Assembly (NCBI GenBank): GCA_949358305.1
Contig: OX442315.1
Location: 13,170,427 to 13,234,426, forward strand
DNA: 64,000 nucleotides
From: Strigamia acuminata
Taxonomy: Eukaryota; Arthropoda; Chilopoda; Geophilomorpha; Linotaeniidae
Reading direction: 5' to 3'
Both the position numbers and the translations under genes were made by a program. The notes beneath the pieces were generated by a model, which was not told the DNA's origin, searched no databases, and was given only the letters and a program-made list of their open reading frames with translations. Below are positions 1 to 10,592 of the stretch, piece after piece. Position 1 is the first letter of the stretch. Each line of letters opens with the position of its first letter.

Positions 1-30
1 CACACGCACGTTCGCAACAAACGAATTCGC

Positions 31-185
31 GCAAATTTGGGTCGGCGCAAATTTGGGTCTGCGCAAATTTGAATCGCGCAAATTTGAATCGCGCAAATTT
101 GATTTGCGCGAACTTGGGATTTTTTTTACCGGGTCGCGCAAATTCGGGTCGCGCAAATTTGATTCGCGCAAATTTGAATCCTGCC
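31..185. repeat. 15-bp degenerate tandem repeat
   Basis: About ten units of a 15-bp motif close to GCGCAAATTTGAATC run through this stretch, with one T-rich interruption near 120-130. The unit is a multiple of three, so it gives a short open frame of NRANL-like pentads. That is a by-product of the repeat and not evidence of a gene. Confidence 0.8.
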
Positions 186-967
186 CGTAACATCTCATCA
201 CAGTGCCCATTGTGTCATTTACAATGTTTACATGTTAACAGGTTTCCAAATAAGTGAAAATTTGTTTAAAGGAATATATCATTTTTGTTTATAATTTGTA
301 ACATTTTTAATAAGGGGTACAAAATATTACGATCATTACCTACGGTACTTTTACACATGCACAGGTGTTTAACATGTAGTTTGCAATGTGCAAAACGCCC
401 AAAATCTGGAATTTAGTTTTCCAAATAAGTCTGTCTTTTCTGGAACACTGGTTTATTTACATGATCTGTTTTCAAGAAAAGTAATATTCAGATTTTCTTT
501 TCTAGATAACTAAGTACATGTAAACATGGTAATTGACACAATGTTGTGACCAGGGTGAATGACCTCACTAAAAGATATTCTCTTGTGATGACATCACCAG
601 GTGTCACTTAAGTAGAAAAGAAAAGTCAGTTCCTCCCCACTCACCAAAGCCCTCATCTAAATACCAGTATGTTGTTATAAGTTTCAGTTCGCTAGCAGTT
701 GGGATAATAATAATAATCCTCATTTATGTCATTAATTGGGTATTGGGAAATAACAAAGAGAAACAGTGATTGATTGTTAGCAAAACGTACTCCTAGTACC
801 AAATGAACAGAGTATGAACGTGAGAACAACTACAAGCCCTGACAAATAATATCAAATACTTTTTTCCCAGCACTCATCTTCTCACTTCGGCTGCTTTTTT
901 TCGTCTCCAAATTTTATCCTCAAAACAGATGCGTAGTGAGATGGCGTCATGAAAGAGTGACAGTTGA
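186..967. other. Intergenic DNA with a dispersed repeat copy
   Basis: No gene is visible. The part at about 365-500 resembles 30.69-30.83 kb: both contain the phrase AAAACRCCCAAAATCT, then TTTTCCARATAAGT, then TTTTCTGGAA and a TTTACAWGATC segment. The second copy lies inside a TA-flanked foldback element, so this is probably a decayed relative of that element. Confidence 0.5.
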
Positions 968-1367
968 CAATAGGTGCATTCAATTCTAAAATGGCTTTCA
1001 GAAACCGTTTTTCATCGTTTTCCGAAAACGATAAAAACGGTTTTCAACATTGAGCACAGATCCGGCAGCTTTCGATCGCGCAATTGCGGCCGAGAATTGG
1101 CCGCAATCGACGTGCAAATGCGGCCGAAAATTGGCCGCAATGCGCCCGAAAATTGGCCGATCTATTCGAATACAAAATGGCGGCCCGGGAAAACTATTTG
1201 AAAACCACGAAAACCACGATTTTCTGGTTTTCATGAAAACGGTTTTCAGGAAAACTGTTTTCCGAAATGTGACGTCAAATGCGTCTACATCCGGTGTGGG
1301 AAAACGGCGAAAACGAGGAAAACGACGAAAACAGGGAAAACCATTTAGAATTGAATGCACCTATTGT
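968..1367. mobile_element. Foldback/MITE-like element with 27-bp inverted ends
   Basis: The left end (968-995, ACAATAGGTGCATTCAATTC and on) returns in inverted form at 1340-1367. The interior of about 345 bp is rich in GAAAACG motifs and in GGCCGCAAT/GGCCGAAAATT blocks that also pair with each other. No transposase is encoded. Open frames on both strands follow from this symmetry. Confidence 0.65.
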
Positions 1368-1376
1368 TCTACTGTA

Positions 1377-2584
1377 CAATCCTGGCCATAAAAATTGTCG
1401 CTGCCTAGTCATACTCAGCTTGCTGCTGAAATTGCAAATGACCAGTTCTGATTGCAACCACTAGAGGACTTGGACAAGTCTACTTTTTTTAGGGATTACT
1501 TTAGCTGCAACTGATCAAATGTCGGATTGTTTTTATAAATAGTAGCTGTCATTTTTTTAAGTTAACTGAAAAAAACTAACAAATTATGGAGTATATTTTA
1601 TTAAGTTTTAATGTGCCAGCATTTCCGAATTAAGCGTTTTATAATCAATATTTCTTTTGTAATTTTTAATATTATTTATTCAGCGTCGTAAGTTGCCAGC
1701 GTCTATTGTTGCCAACGTAATATGTTTCTAGCGTCAAATAAATTAAGTAATAAAAAAGAATATTTAAACAATAAAAAGAAATAAATAAATTTGCCTTTTT
1801 ATTTGAATCTAGCGTTTTTTATTAAGAAGAATAATTTGTCAGCGTTTGTGTTTTCAGCATTTTTTAATTCAACTGGAGTAAAAAAGCAAACTAAATAAAC
1901 TAAATACAATAAATAAATAACTAATAATAAAAAATAATAAATTAAATAAAACAAAATCAATATTTTTAACTAACTTTAAAGAAAATCACTATTTTTAAAT
2001 TACTAAAAATAAAATCAATCAAATTACCAACAGTTTTTTAAATTAAATTAAATAGTTTATCAAATTAAGTAACGATGGTTATAAAAGGACCACAAAAATG
2101 GACGTTTTATATGCAAAAGGCCATTTGTCAGTAGCAAAATAAATGATTCATAATGATGATATAATTGGATAAATGCAGAATTTCGTTCAAAAATGTAAAA
2201 TTCATGTGCAAAGATAAATTTTTATCTGTAACAAAATAAATTTTAAAAACTATTTAATATTGTTTTCTTTTTTCTTTTCTTTTTTTTTAAAAAAAAAACA
2301 AAAACAACAATTAATAAAAACACAACAAACAACCATCTCATCACTTTGAAATTTTTTTATCTGCAAACGCATTTTATTTTGTCTATAACTGCAATTTTTT
2401 GGCCCGCAAATGCATTTTTTTGTTTGAAAATGCCGTACACGACAATACAACTATAATACAACAGGTTAATTGACCACCCACAAGACATAATAGACTTATC
2501 GGTTCGCCCTAGTGGCAAAAATTGGAATTAATCATTTTAATTTCAGCAGCAAGTTGGATGCGACAATTTTTATGGCCACGATTG
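1377..2584. mobile_element. TA-flanked non-autonomous DNA transposon (Tc1/mariner-like ends)
   Basis: The ends are inverted copies of CAATCSTGGCCATAAAAATT followed by a related stretch of about 80 bp (left 1377-1475, right 2584-2505). Each end is flanked by TA (1375-1376 and 2585-2586), the target choice of the Tc1/mariner superfamily. The interior is AT-rich with scattered CAGCGT/TAGCGT motifs and no coding sequence. It ends about 80 bp from the last recognisable receptor exon and may have disrupted that gene. Confidence 0.6.
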
Positions 2585-2668
2585 TACATTCCCGATCGTG
2601 GCACAGTTACTGTGCCCATTTGAATTTTTTAAACAATCATTTACAAAAAATAAACAAGTTGCTAATAC

Positions 2669-3307
2669 CTTTATATAACTGTATGGCAAATAGGAGCCAA
2701 GAGCATATATGTCAACTTTGTCGTCCAAAAGTAGTTCTTGAATATCGTTGTACCGAAGTCGGGATGAAGTGACAGTGAGTGATGCATACAAAACAGCACT
2801 GTAGCTTGAGATAATTAACAGAACAAACACATATTTTGTTTGTACAATTGCATTAACTGTATCAAATAAATAAAAACAGAATTGCCAATAGTAACAATCT
2901 CTTTCAGCTGCTTTTACCTGGGATTGTGTTTGCATATTTCTTTGGTAACAGAGCTATTGTTAGTGATAACAGAAAATACATAGCTAAGGCACACAACCAC
3001 ACAATCATGGCAAATGGTTTGAGAAATGTCATCCATAAGAATTCATCAATATTGCTGTGTCTTTGAATAACAAATCCAAGTGTGTCTGAAGTAGAAGGTA
3101 ATGGAGTGAAGTCACACAGAATTATACGTTTTGTGGACAATGCAAATAATTCTTTGATGGTATCAAATTCCTAAACAATGATGGATAAAAATTAACATGA
3201 AATGTTTAAACTTTTAAATTACAACAAAATATAAACATACTCTTTTATCCAACATTTCTACCACAACATCAAAAGGTACATTCGTGAAGACGAGCTCAAC
3301 TTTTGTC
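2669..3307 (-). pseudogene. Ionotropic glutamate receptor / IR-like channel fragment, frameshifted
   Basis: Two exons can be read on the minus strand: 3307-3241 (donor GTATGT) and 3170-2669 (acceptor TTTAG, donor GTATTA). The first encodes part of an S1 ligand-binding lobe. The second continues with DFTPLPSTSDTLGF, a first membrane segment in the context FLKPFAMIVWLCAL, then a degenerate pore region and a third membrane segment with SSYSAVLYASLTV, the counterpart of the SYTANL motif of ionotropic glutamate receptors. The reading frame changes at about 2917-2921, after TIP and before KAAERD. One surplus nucleotide separates the halves and no credible intron fits. S2 and the fourth membrane segment are absent; a transposon begins 80 bp downstream. 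Family assignment is good. The IR subclass and whether the break is real or an assembly error are uncertain. Confidence 0.65.
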
Positions 3308-3403
3308 CTGTAAATATCAGACATAAAATGTTCATGCTATACTGTATATTCGGTTAGCTGTGACTAAATTAGGTTAGCGTGAACATTTTATATCTGTTTT
3401 CTA

Positions 3404-3659
3404 CATCGTCACTACCGATCATCCGCCCACTACCAATCGCCAGACATTGTTAGTGATCATCACAATTTTCTCCATACATATCACAAGTCAGTAAATGTCT
3501 AATTCCCATCTCATTAATGAAACCAGTTAAAATGAAGTTCGCAGGGGGGCGCTAGCCCCCTTGTTCAGAAAAAATCCAAGAACATGCGATAATGATGTGT
3601 GATAATCGCTAGCAATGTCTGGCGATCGGTAATGGGCAGATGATCGGTAGTAATGATAT
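3404..3659. mobile_element. Foldback MITE
   Basis: The arms 3404-3463 and 3599-3659 are inverted copies of one another with a few mismatches (CACTACCGATCATC versus its complement). The loop contains the G/C block GGGGGGCGCTAGCCCCC, also seen in similar form in the foldback at 27.9-28.2 kb. It lies just upstream of the receptor exons on the opposite strand. Confidence 0.65.
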
Positions 3660-3675
3660 AAAAAAAATATGCTAC

Positions 3676-3733
3676 CAGGATACGATCATGGACAGAAATT
3701 TTGTCAGGATACGATCATGGACAGAAATTTTGT
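3676..3733. repeat. 29-bp direct tandem duplication
   Basis: Two identical 29-bp units beginning CAGGATACGATCATGG stand head to tail. The flanks give no function. Confidence 0.85.
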
Positions 3734-4197
3734 CAAATCACTTAATTTTGTATTCTCAATTAAACCTTTGAAAAACCTGTTTTTAGTTTTGTCCAAGATC
3801 ATCATACTGTAACACAAATAGTTCTAAAAAAATTACCAATAAAGGCTCATTGTATTAAAAATAAGCTGCAGAATATCACGGATAAGTAAATGAAATTTCA
3901 TGTTTTTGAACTGTTTTGGCTGAATAGGAGAAAAACTAGAATTGTTATGGATTGTACAAGTAATAATTTTTTTTTTATTTTACCAGTTTGACACTACCAA
4001 TAGTGAAGTTTTGTTTTCTATAACGTATTTTTGTTTGAGAAATTATTTCAAATTGACATTTTTGTTGCAATTTACAATTAATGTCTAAATTTGTGTTTAG
4101 TAAAATGTGTTCATCAGAATTGTAGGTTAATGCAAACAAGCTGAAATTCTGCAATTCAAAGTATAAAAAATCAATCTAATTTTTTTTACAACTTAAT

Positions 4198-4365
4198 ATG
4201 CGAGCAACTTCTAAACTGGATATCATTGGCCAAAAACTGCCACTCTACAGACTGGTCAAGGGCAAACTGTCCTGTCAACAGAGCAACATCGTGCAGACTG
4301 ACTGGGATTTGATCAAGGCAGCCTACACAAGGGTTTCCAACATATTGGACGCTCTCAAGTTATGT
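4198..4365 (+). other. Possible exon fragment of an unrecognised protein
   Basis: An open stretch of about 56 codons reads as well-mixed, protein-like sequence (LDIIGQKLPLYRLVKGK, then DWDLIKAAYTRVSNILDAL). This is unlike the low-complexity translations around it. It follows a T-rich tract (4179-4187) and a possible acceptor AG before 4200, but no convincing donor follows, and a hAT-type MITE begins 18 bp downstream. I do not recognise the family. It could be a relic exon or part of a duplicated gene. Confidence 0.3.
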
Positions 4366-4383
4366 ATTTTAGATTATTTAGGC

Positions 4384-4671
4384 CAGTGGTCGGCAATAGG
4401 CAAACCGCGGTCCGGATACGGAAGGTCAAAACTTGGACCGCGGTGACATTTTAGCAATGTTTTTCCCTCGGTTTCTTTGGTTTTTCGATGTTTTTTTTCT
4501 TGTTTTTCCTGTTTTTTTAGGTTTTATTGGTATTTTTTGGGTTGTGTGGTTATTAGGGGGTTTATTTGGTTTTTAAGTGTTTTTTCCATTTTCGTAGGTT
4601 TTTTTTCCTGGACCTCGATAAAAATTTTCAATAGTATCCGGACCCCACTTAAAATTAATTGCCAACCCCTG
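4384..4671. mobile_element. hAT-type MITE with 8-bp target duplication
   Basis: The element starts CAGTGGTCGGCAAT and ends TTGCCAACCCCTG, imperfect inverted ends of hAT type. The flanking octamers ATTTAGGC (4376-4383) and ATTCAGGC (4672-4679) match at seven of eight bases, as expected for a hAT target-site duplication. The interior has two CCGCGGTCC-like blocks and a long T-rich core. A sister copy lies at 34775-35030. Confidence 0.8.
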
Positions 4672-4679
4672 ATTCAGGC

Positions 4680-5328
4680 TTTTATTATGTTGTGCAGACA
4701 CTATATAGATGAAGTGTCTCTTAGTAGATATTAGTGTGGTGGACATAGATTGAGCGAGTGGGCCTCGAACACATCCATCGACTCTGGATACATTTTCACA
4801 AGTGTATTTATTCTAGTTTTACAGTAGGTAGTGCTGCAACTGTAGCAGCATCACAATTAATCCTACATACATCTTAACTAGCATGGAGTACAAACACTCC
4901 ACTAGAGGTCAATTTTCATTCCTCTGGCTGTCTTAACATTGCCTGAAGACCGATGCTGAGATTATTGGGCATCACAGTGGTGAACAGAAAGAAGGTCCAC
5001 ACAATGAAAAGCCAGACTTTGCAACTTAACTTTCAGAACTCACTACCTTGACCTGCACTACTCAGCCCCTTTTAGGTTGCACCATTCCCACTGTAGAGTA
5101 GAACCAGCCTTGGAGCGATTGGTCAGTGTGTCCGATCCATATTGTGCATCTTATCGTCCAAACAATATTTTTATCTAAAAATTGACTGATAAGTTTGGGG
5201 TGGGTCTTATGGTCCCCAAAATTTGGTATGTTGTAATGCCTAGTCTAGAGAGCTATCCAGTTTACAGAGCACCAATGGAAATAGTCAATTACGAATGAGC
5301 TGAAGAGTTTGGATCCAGATCAAATGTA
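4680..5328. other. Intergenic, nothing recognised
   Basis: Balanced-composition sequence without a long open frame, a transposon end or a repeat that I can identify. Confidence 0.5.
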
Positions 5329-5537
5329 GTCGTGGACAAAAGAACTTCCCTTCAGTTTAGTTGTTTTAAGTTTATCTATCATTATTTGCCCGATCTATCT
5401 TTTAATACTGTTGTAAGGACACGACGAGAGACCAGGTCAATATTGATGTCATTGAATCTCAATGGATTTTTTATGTCACCTGGTAGATAAACTTAAAACA
5501 GCTAAACTGAAGGAAAGTTTTTTTTTGTCCACGACTG
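5329..5537. mobile_element. TA-flanked MITE with ~55-bp inverted ends
   Basis: The left arm (GTCGTGGACAAAAG and on, about 5329-5385) and the right arm (about 5485-5537) are inverted copies, both bounded by TA (5327-5328 and 5538-5539). Only about 100 bp of unpaired sequence lie between them. Tc1/mariner-type targeting is inferred from the TA. Confidence 0.7.
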
Positions 5538-5539
5538 TA

Positions 5540-7410
5540 CTGAATATTAATATTGTTGTTATCATAATTTGTTAAAATTGCAAAAAAATTTAAAATTTTT
5601 TTTTTACAATTAATTATGCAGTAAACTTTATCTTTAATTGCTAACTTGTATGACACTGTGTTGAGATTCTATCAATAAGTAAACTTTGTTTTGCTTCCAC
5701 ATGATTAGATCCTGCATTAAGTTGGTGTCAAAATCATCTCTCTTATTTTGGTGTTGTTGTTTCTCCTTGATGACAAATACCAATATCTTATTTTCAATTA
5801 ACATTGAGGTGTAATGCGCAAGCTAAAATTAAAACATTAAAATGTAATGGTTTAAAATTATTACAAGATGGCACCAAAAAGATGTTTATAACCTGCTCAA
5901 AATTTTCAATCCAGATCAGAATCATTTGGAAAGGAGTAAAATTAAAATCCACTGATAAATTCATGGATCGTTGGGTTGACATTTCAATTTTCCCAGGCCA
6001 ATTCTGATGAATAAATTTGAGCAAGCAGTTGGGTTCTAAAACTGAACAATTTTCAGAAATGTAGAAAAATAATGTCCGATTCAGTTACCACAATTGTCCT
6101 GATAGACAGTAAATATCCGATTGGTGTTTGTGATTTTTAAAATATTAAATAATTGAAAATTGAGTCGATTATCGCAGCCAGAAGTGGATAATTTTTGTGA
6201 GAAAGTGTTATTCCATGCTGAACAACAATTCAAATAATTTTTTTTTAATTATTTAGAAAAGTAGATTCTTATAAAATAAATCCAACTTACTTTCAGAAAT
6301 GTATACAAAGTCACAGAGTAAGGAGAGAAAAAACAATATACTCCTCGTATTCATTTTGAATGAGTATCTGAGGAAAAACATAGCAACAACTGTTAGATAA
6401 GCTTGAAATTGATCGGTAGTTTCTACGATTCATTTCATAAAGTTAATACAACTAAGTGTTTGCGTGTTTCACGTAGACGAATAAATTTTACCTTGTTGAT
6501 ATGGATTAAAGTAATTGATTAATATCAACAAATAAATGATAATTAACTTTAGGTCCAAACACAGGTTAGTAAATGTTTTATGATGACCTTAAAAATATTA
6601 TTGTATTTCTTCGATTGTAAAACACCCCAATTTTTGACATGTTTATAAAGGAAATACAGTAATTGAGTGAACAAAATGGAATAATATTTTCCATTTTTTC
6701 ACGAATCAGAACAATTTTTTCAACAATTTCACAAACCGGAATAATAAGTTACTTACATTACAAGCCCTGAGATTCAAGATTTTGGTCTTACCTCCAGGTA
6801 AGTCTGATAATGTCGACAATGGCCCCAACGCTACGGTTTGCTTAACTTAACAAACGCCTGAAAAGACATAAAAATTGTACAATTTATGGTACAAACACAC
6901 ACTAGTGTAAGAAATGGTTTCTTTGCAAACAAACTCAAACACATGCACTGCCATTCAACATGAAAAACAAACAGATAATAATGTTTACAAAGCGTACATG
7001 AGTTAGTAAACAAAATGAAAAGGCGAAAAACATGTTTATTTTTTTATTACACATGATAATTTAAGACAACCTCAAATTCGATCATTAGTAACAATTTTTT
7101 ATGTTTCTCACCTATTACATTTGAAATTTAAAAACCTATTCCCTTCTTCACCTTTATGTTCATTCGTGAACATTGCTGTTTACTGACCAATTCGAGACCA
7201 ATCTTCTCTCATCCTGAGTTGATTATCGTCAAAATTCCTACTTATATGAAAAACTTCGCTTAGTGCTCATTCATCCAGCCGCCATGTTAACGACATGCGC
7301 AAACATGAACAAAGACGAAACCAACCACGCACAATGCCGATACCATGTTGTTGGTTGGAGTTCTTGGATTGGCCGATGACCATCCATGTGACCTACAAAC
7401 TGATACAGAC
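5540..7410. other. AT-rich intergenic DNA
   Basis: No open frame here looks like a protein and I see no complete transposon. The 6830-7010 frame is low in protein-like character. From 7140 the sequence becomes less AT-rich. Confidence 0.5.
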
Positions 7411-7627
7411 CATAGAGTAAAGATGGAAAGAGTCGGCACTCTCCCGTTTTTGGCGCAATCAGGCCACGCCTCCAATCGACACTAGCGCTCGTAGTGGTGG
7501 GGTTGCTACCAACAGTTCCAGATCAACTGTGTGATACCCGAAATAATTGAAATAATTGAAATAATTAAAATAATTGGACAATGGCACCTCCAAACAGCAA
7601 TGGAAATTATTGCAATGCCTACAACTC

Positions 7628-7890
7628 ATCAGTTTTTGAATAAAAAATCATTAATTTTGTCAATATGGATCAAAAATCATTAATTTTGTCAATATGGATC
7701 AAAAATCATTAATTTTGACCAATATGGATAAAAAACAATCAGATTTTAATCAGAATAGAGCAAAAATAATCAGTTTTTAATCAGAATAGAGCAAAAATAA
7801 TCAGTTTTTGACAAATTGTAATAAAAATTTATCAGTTTTAGTCCAATTTTGATCAAAAATCAGCAGTTTTTGACCAATCTTGACCAAAAT
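7628..7890. repeat. ~30-bp AT-rich tandem repeats
   Basis: Units of about 29-35 bp built on CAAAAATCATTAATTTTGTC and later AAAAATAATCAGTTTTTAAT follow one another, diverging towards the right. Similar TTTATGACCAA-type repeats occur again at 9600-9710. Confidence 0.7.
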
Positions 7891-8097
7891 TTATTATGTT
7901 ATGACGATCATGCAGTCGCTCATCGATATAGCGACAAATTACGCCAATAGATGGCGCTGACGACCAAAAGCGGCAAATTCGAATAGAATTTGTCACTTGA
8001 CGTAAAACCACATAAAATACAACTTTTATGTGATTTTAAGGCAGAAAATCAACGTTATCTTATGTTTATGGCAATAAATATAGATATTAGGTTGTTT

Positions 8098-9490
8098 TGT
8101 GGTAACTCTGCAAAGTTACCCCAAAACTAGGCCTAGGGGATTAAATCTCCCCCTCGCACCTGCTCCAAGCGTGGACCCCCGCGGATCAAGTTGAAAGACT
8201 TAATCCAAAAGTGTTCCTCGCTATCCAGTTCCTGTCCCGACCTAGCAGAGAGCTATGGCCTGAGTATCCAGTTCCTGTTGACCACCTGGATTGGAAATGT
8301 GCTCTGAGTATCTCATCACGGTGACCAGTGATTGGGGGGATTTGCAGAACCATTGCTCTCATTGGAGCAATGGCCAAGCTATTGTTTTCCCCGAGTATAT
8401 ACTTCCTCGCAACAGGAAGTAGCTCGCTCTTGACCAGATATTTGACTATATGTTTTCTTGAGCCCTTTCTACTACTCCGGTTGTCATGTTGATTGCGCAG
8501 ACACTTGCTTGTCTGTTGATTGCGCAGTCAATGCCCCTTATACTGCGGGCCTATGACAACCTACATACGGCGTACACTTGACGTGGAGATGGGTGATATG
8601 ATGCCTCCATGTCCGGGTGCCCGATGACGGCTGTGTGGCCGTGAGGAGATCAGGTCGCGGCGATGAGTAGTAAGAATCCCGTCGGGCCGGATATAATTCA
8701 ACAAGTGTTCCACAAGGCCTGCCAGTTACAGTAAACCACGGCTGCCGAACAGCGTGTCGAAAATGTAACATTAGGGTTGAAATAACTAAACTCGGAAAAG
8801 TTTAGTTAGATTAAATCCCCAGCTAGTTTATGTCACAACTCAGCATTGTGCATAAACACGGATACTTCTTCCAGAACTGTACAAAACTGAAGACTAGCTA
8901 CATTAGCATTTACTTGCCAGTAAATGTGTAGCTAAATTGCCAACTTTATGTAAGCAGAATTATTATGAGTATTTACTGAAAAGTAATACTCTAATAAATA
9001 CATCCATTACACGGAACCAGAAGTTATGATTGTAAACTCGCATCAGTTTACTCTCGTATGAAGAACCAATTTGACGTATCACACCAATTATAAATGTCTT
9101 AAAACATTTATAAGAGGTCAATTGGTAAATGGCTCTCACAAGCCATTTAAACCAATAACCGCCCCAAGTTTGTGGCGATGCAGATACAGTCAACCGGAAG
9201 TCCTCGGATACTAACCCTTTCATTACAGATTCGAACCAGGACCAAATAATCAACCGATTCAGACGACATCTTACCAGGGCGAAGCCGATTGATATTATTA
9301 TAGCGCCACACAGGCAACTGTATGTATAGTTAATCGACCAATTTATGCAGCCAATTGTCGGCATAGTTACTGTATAATTGTATTTCATGCAAATTGATTA
9401 ATATAATCACTTCACGGTGATTATATTTATATATCAATAAATATGTTATGTCTTGATAACCGCATGTGTCATTATTTTACCCAGTTCACA
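8098..9490. repeat. Solo-LTR-like block
   Basis: A G+C-richer block stands out from its AT-rich surroundings. It begins TGTGGTAACT and ends CCAGTTCACA, the TG...CA termini of an LTR. It contains the 17-bp string AATAAATATGTTATGTC at 9436-9452, identical to the polyadenylation-signal region of the Gypsy LTR at 51726-51742. A perfect target duplication is not seen, so solo-LTR status is an inference. The minus-strand open frame at 8963-9388 lies inside it and has no recognisable features. Confidence 0.4.
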
Positions 9491-10592
9491 CTTTAGGTTT
9501 TGTCAATCCTATCTCTCAACTACTGAATAGATAGACTAGCTTGTTATGCCAAAATACACATTTTGAGCGGATAGCGTCATCGAAAGGTCATCGTCACAAT
9601 GTTATGTCCAATTTGGCCCAAAATTCATCATTTTATAACCAATTTAGTCCAAAATTCATTATTGTATGACCAATTAGGTCCAAAATTCATCATTTTATGA
9701 CCAAAACAATTAAAGGAAATTCATCAGACTTCACTTCATTCTTAATCAAAATAATGTCAAATTACTCTGCTTGTATTCTGTTGTTGTACCTCTTTTAATT
9801 AAATATTACTCACTACCTATTTTAACCTATTCAACCTATTTTAACTACATGTGTAAACAGATGATATTAAAACTTGAGTCCATTACATTTGTCTCTCCAC
9901 ATATTTCTGTTCTGGAATAAAATAAAAATGTTATTTTTAATAAATATCTTAAAAATAACATAAAACCTTAATTTATCTAATGAATATTTGGACATTTACA
10001 GCTCCAATGCATTGCTAGCTAGTAGCTGAGCCACACGATCAGCAACCCAACCACACGAGGGCGCCACCGTCGATATGACGTTTCTGACGCAACAATGATT
10101 GCACTAACTTCAAAGCTTCCGACAGAGAGTGCCAGCTCTTTCCATCTTTCCTCTATGTACAGACAGTCCAGAACATTTCTTACAAGTTAGACAGAGAATG
10201 AAAAATTATTTCAACTTCAATTTTGTAACGTGTCGTCAGTGGGCGCCTAAATAAAATAAACATTAAAGTAAATTAAATATCTTTTCATTCATACAAATGT
10301 TAAAAAAGAAAAAAAAAACAGTTTATCTTTTAGGTTCCTCACAGACTTTGAATATTTTTTTTAATTTTTTATTATTTTATTCTTTCTAGACATGATTGAA
10401 TTTTTCTACTATTTTTAAACAGCAGCTGTGTATGCATAAAGAAAAAAGTCAACTGATGACAAATGACCATGCATTGTAACTATGAGGAAACGGAAACTAT
10501 AACGGTAATTATTCACCACACAACAGCCAAGTCGTTTTTATTTATTTTCCTTTGGATATATATTTTTAATTTTAAATTGTCCGACTACAGAT

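Larger units (their letters stand above)
7411..10157. repeat. Distant inverted-repeat pair, possible transposon ends
   Basis: The 33 bp at 7411-7443 (starting CATAGAGTAAAGATGGAAAG) recur inverted at 10125-10157 with three mismatches. They could be the ends of one 2.75-kb element that now contains tandem repeats and an LTR-like block, or two separate copies of a short repeat. No transposase-like frame is visible between them and no target duplication is obvious. Confidence 0.4.

Noticed and set aside
69-257. Pentapeptide-repeat-like small protein (RANL units)
   Set aside because: The 15-bp tandem repeat produces this in any open frame; no gene context, splice signals or conserved flanks.
1050-1391. 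Overlapping ORFs on both strands with RRKRGKRRKQGK-like runs
   Set aside because: They arise from GAAAACG iterations in a foldback element.
8963-9388. 141-codon minus-strand ORF
   Set aside because: It lies inside the solo-LTR-like block, has no recognisable domain, and its composition follows the DNA repeats.
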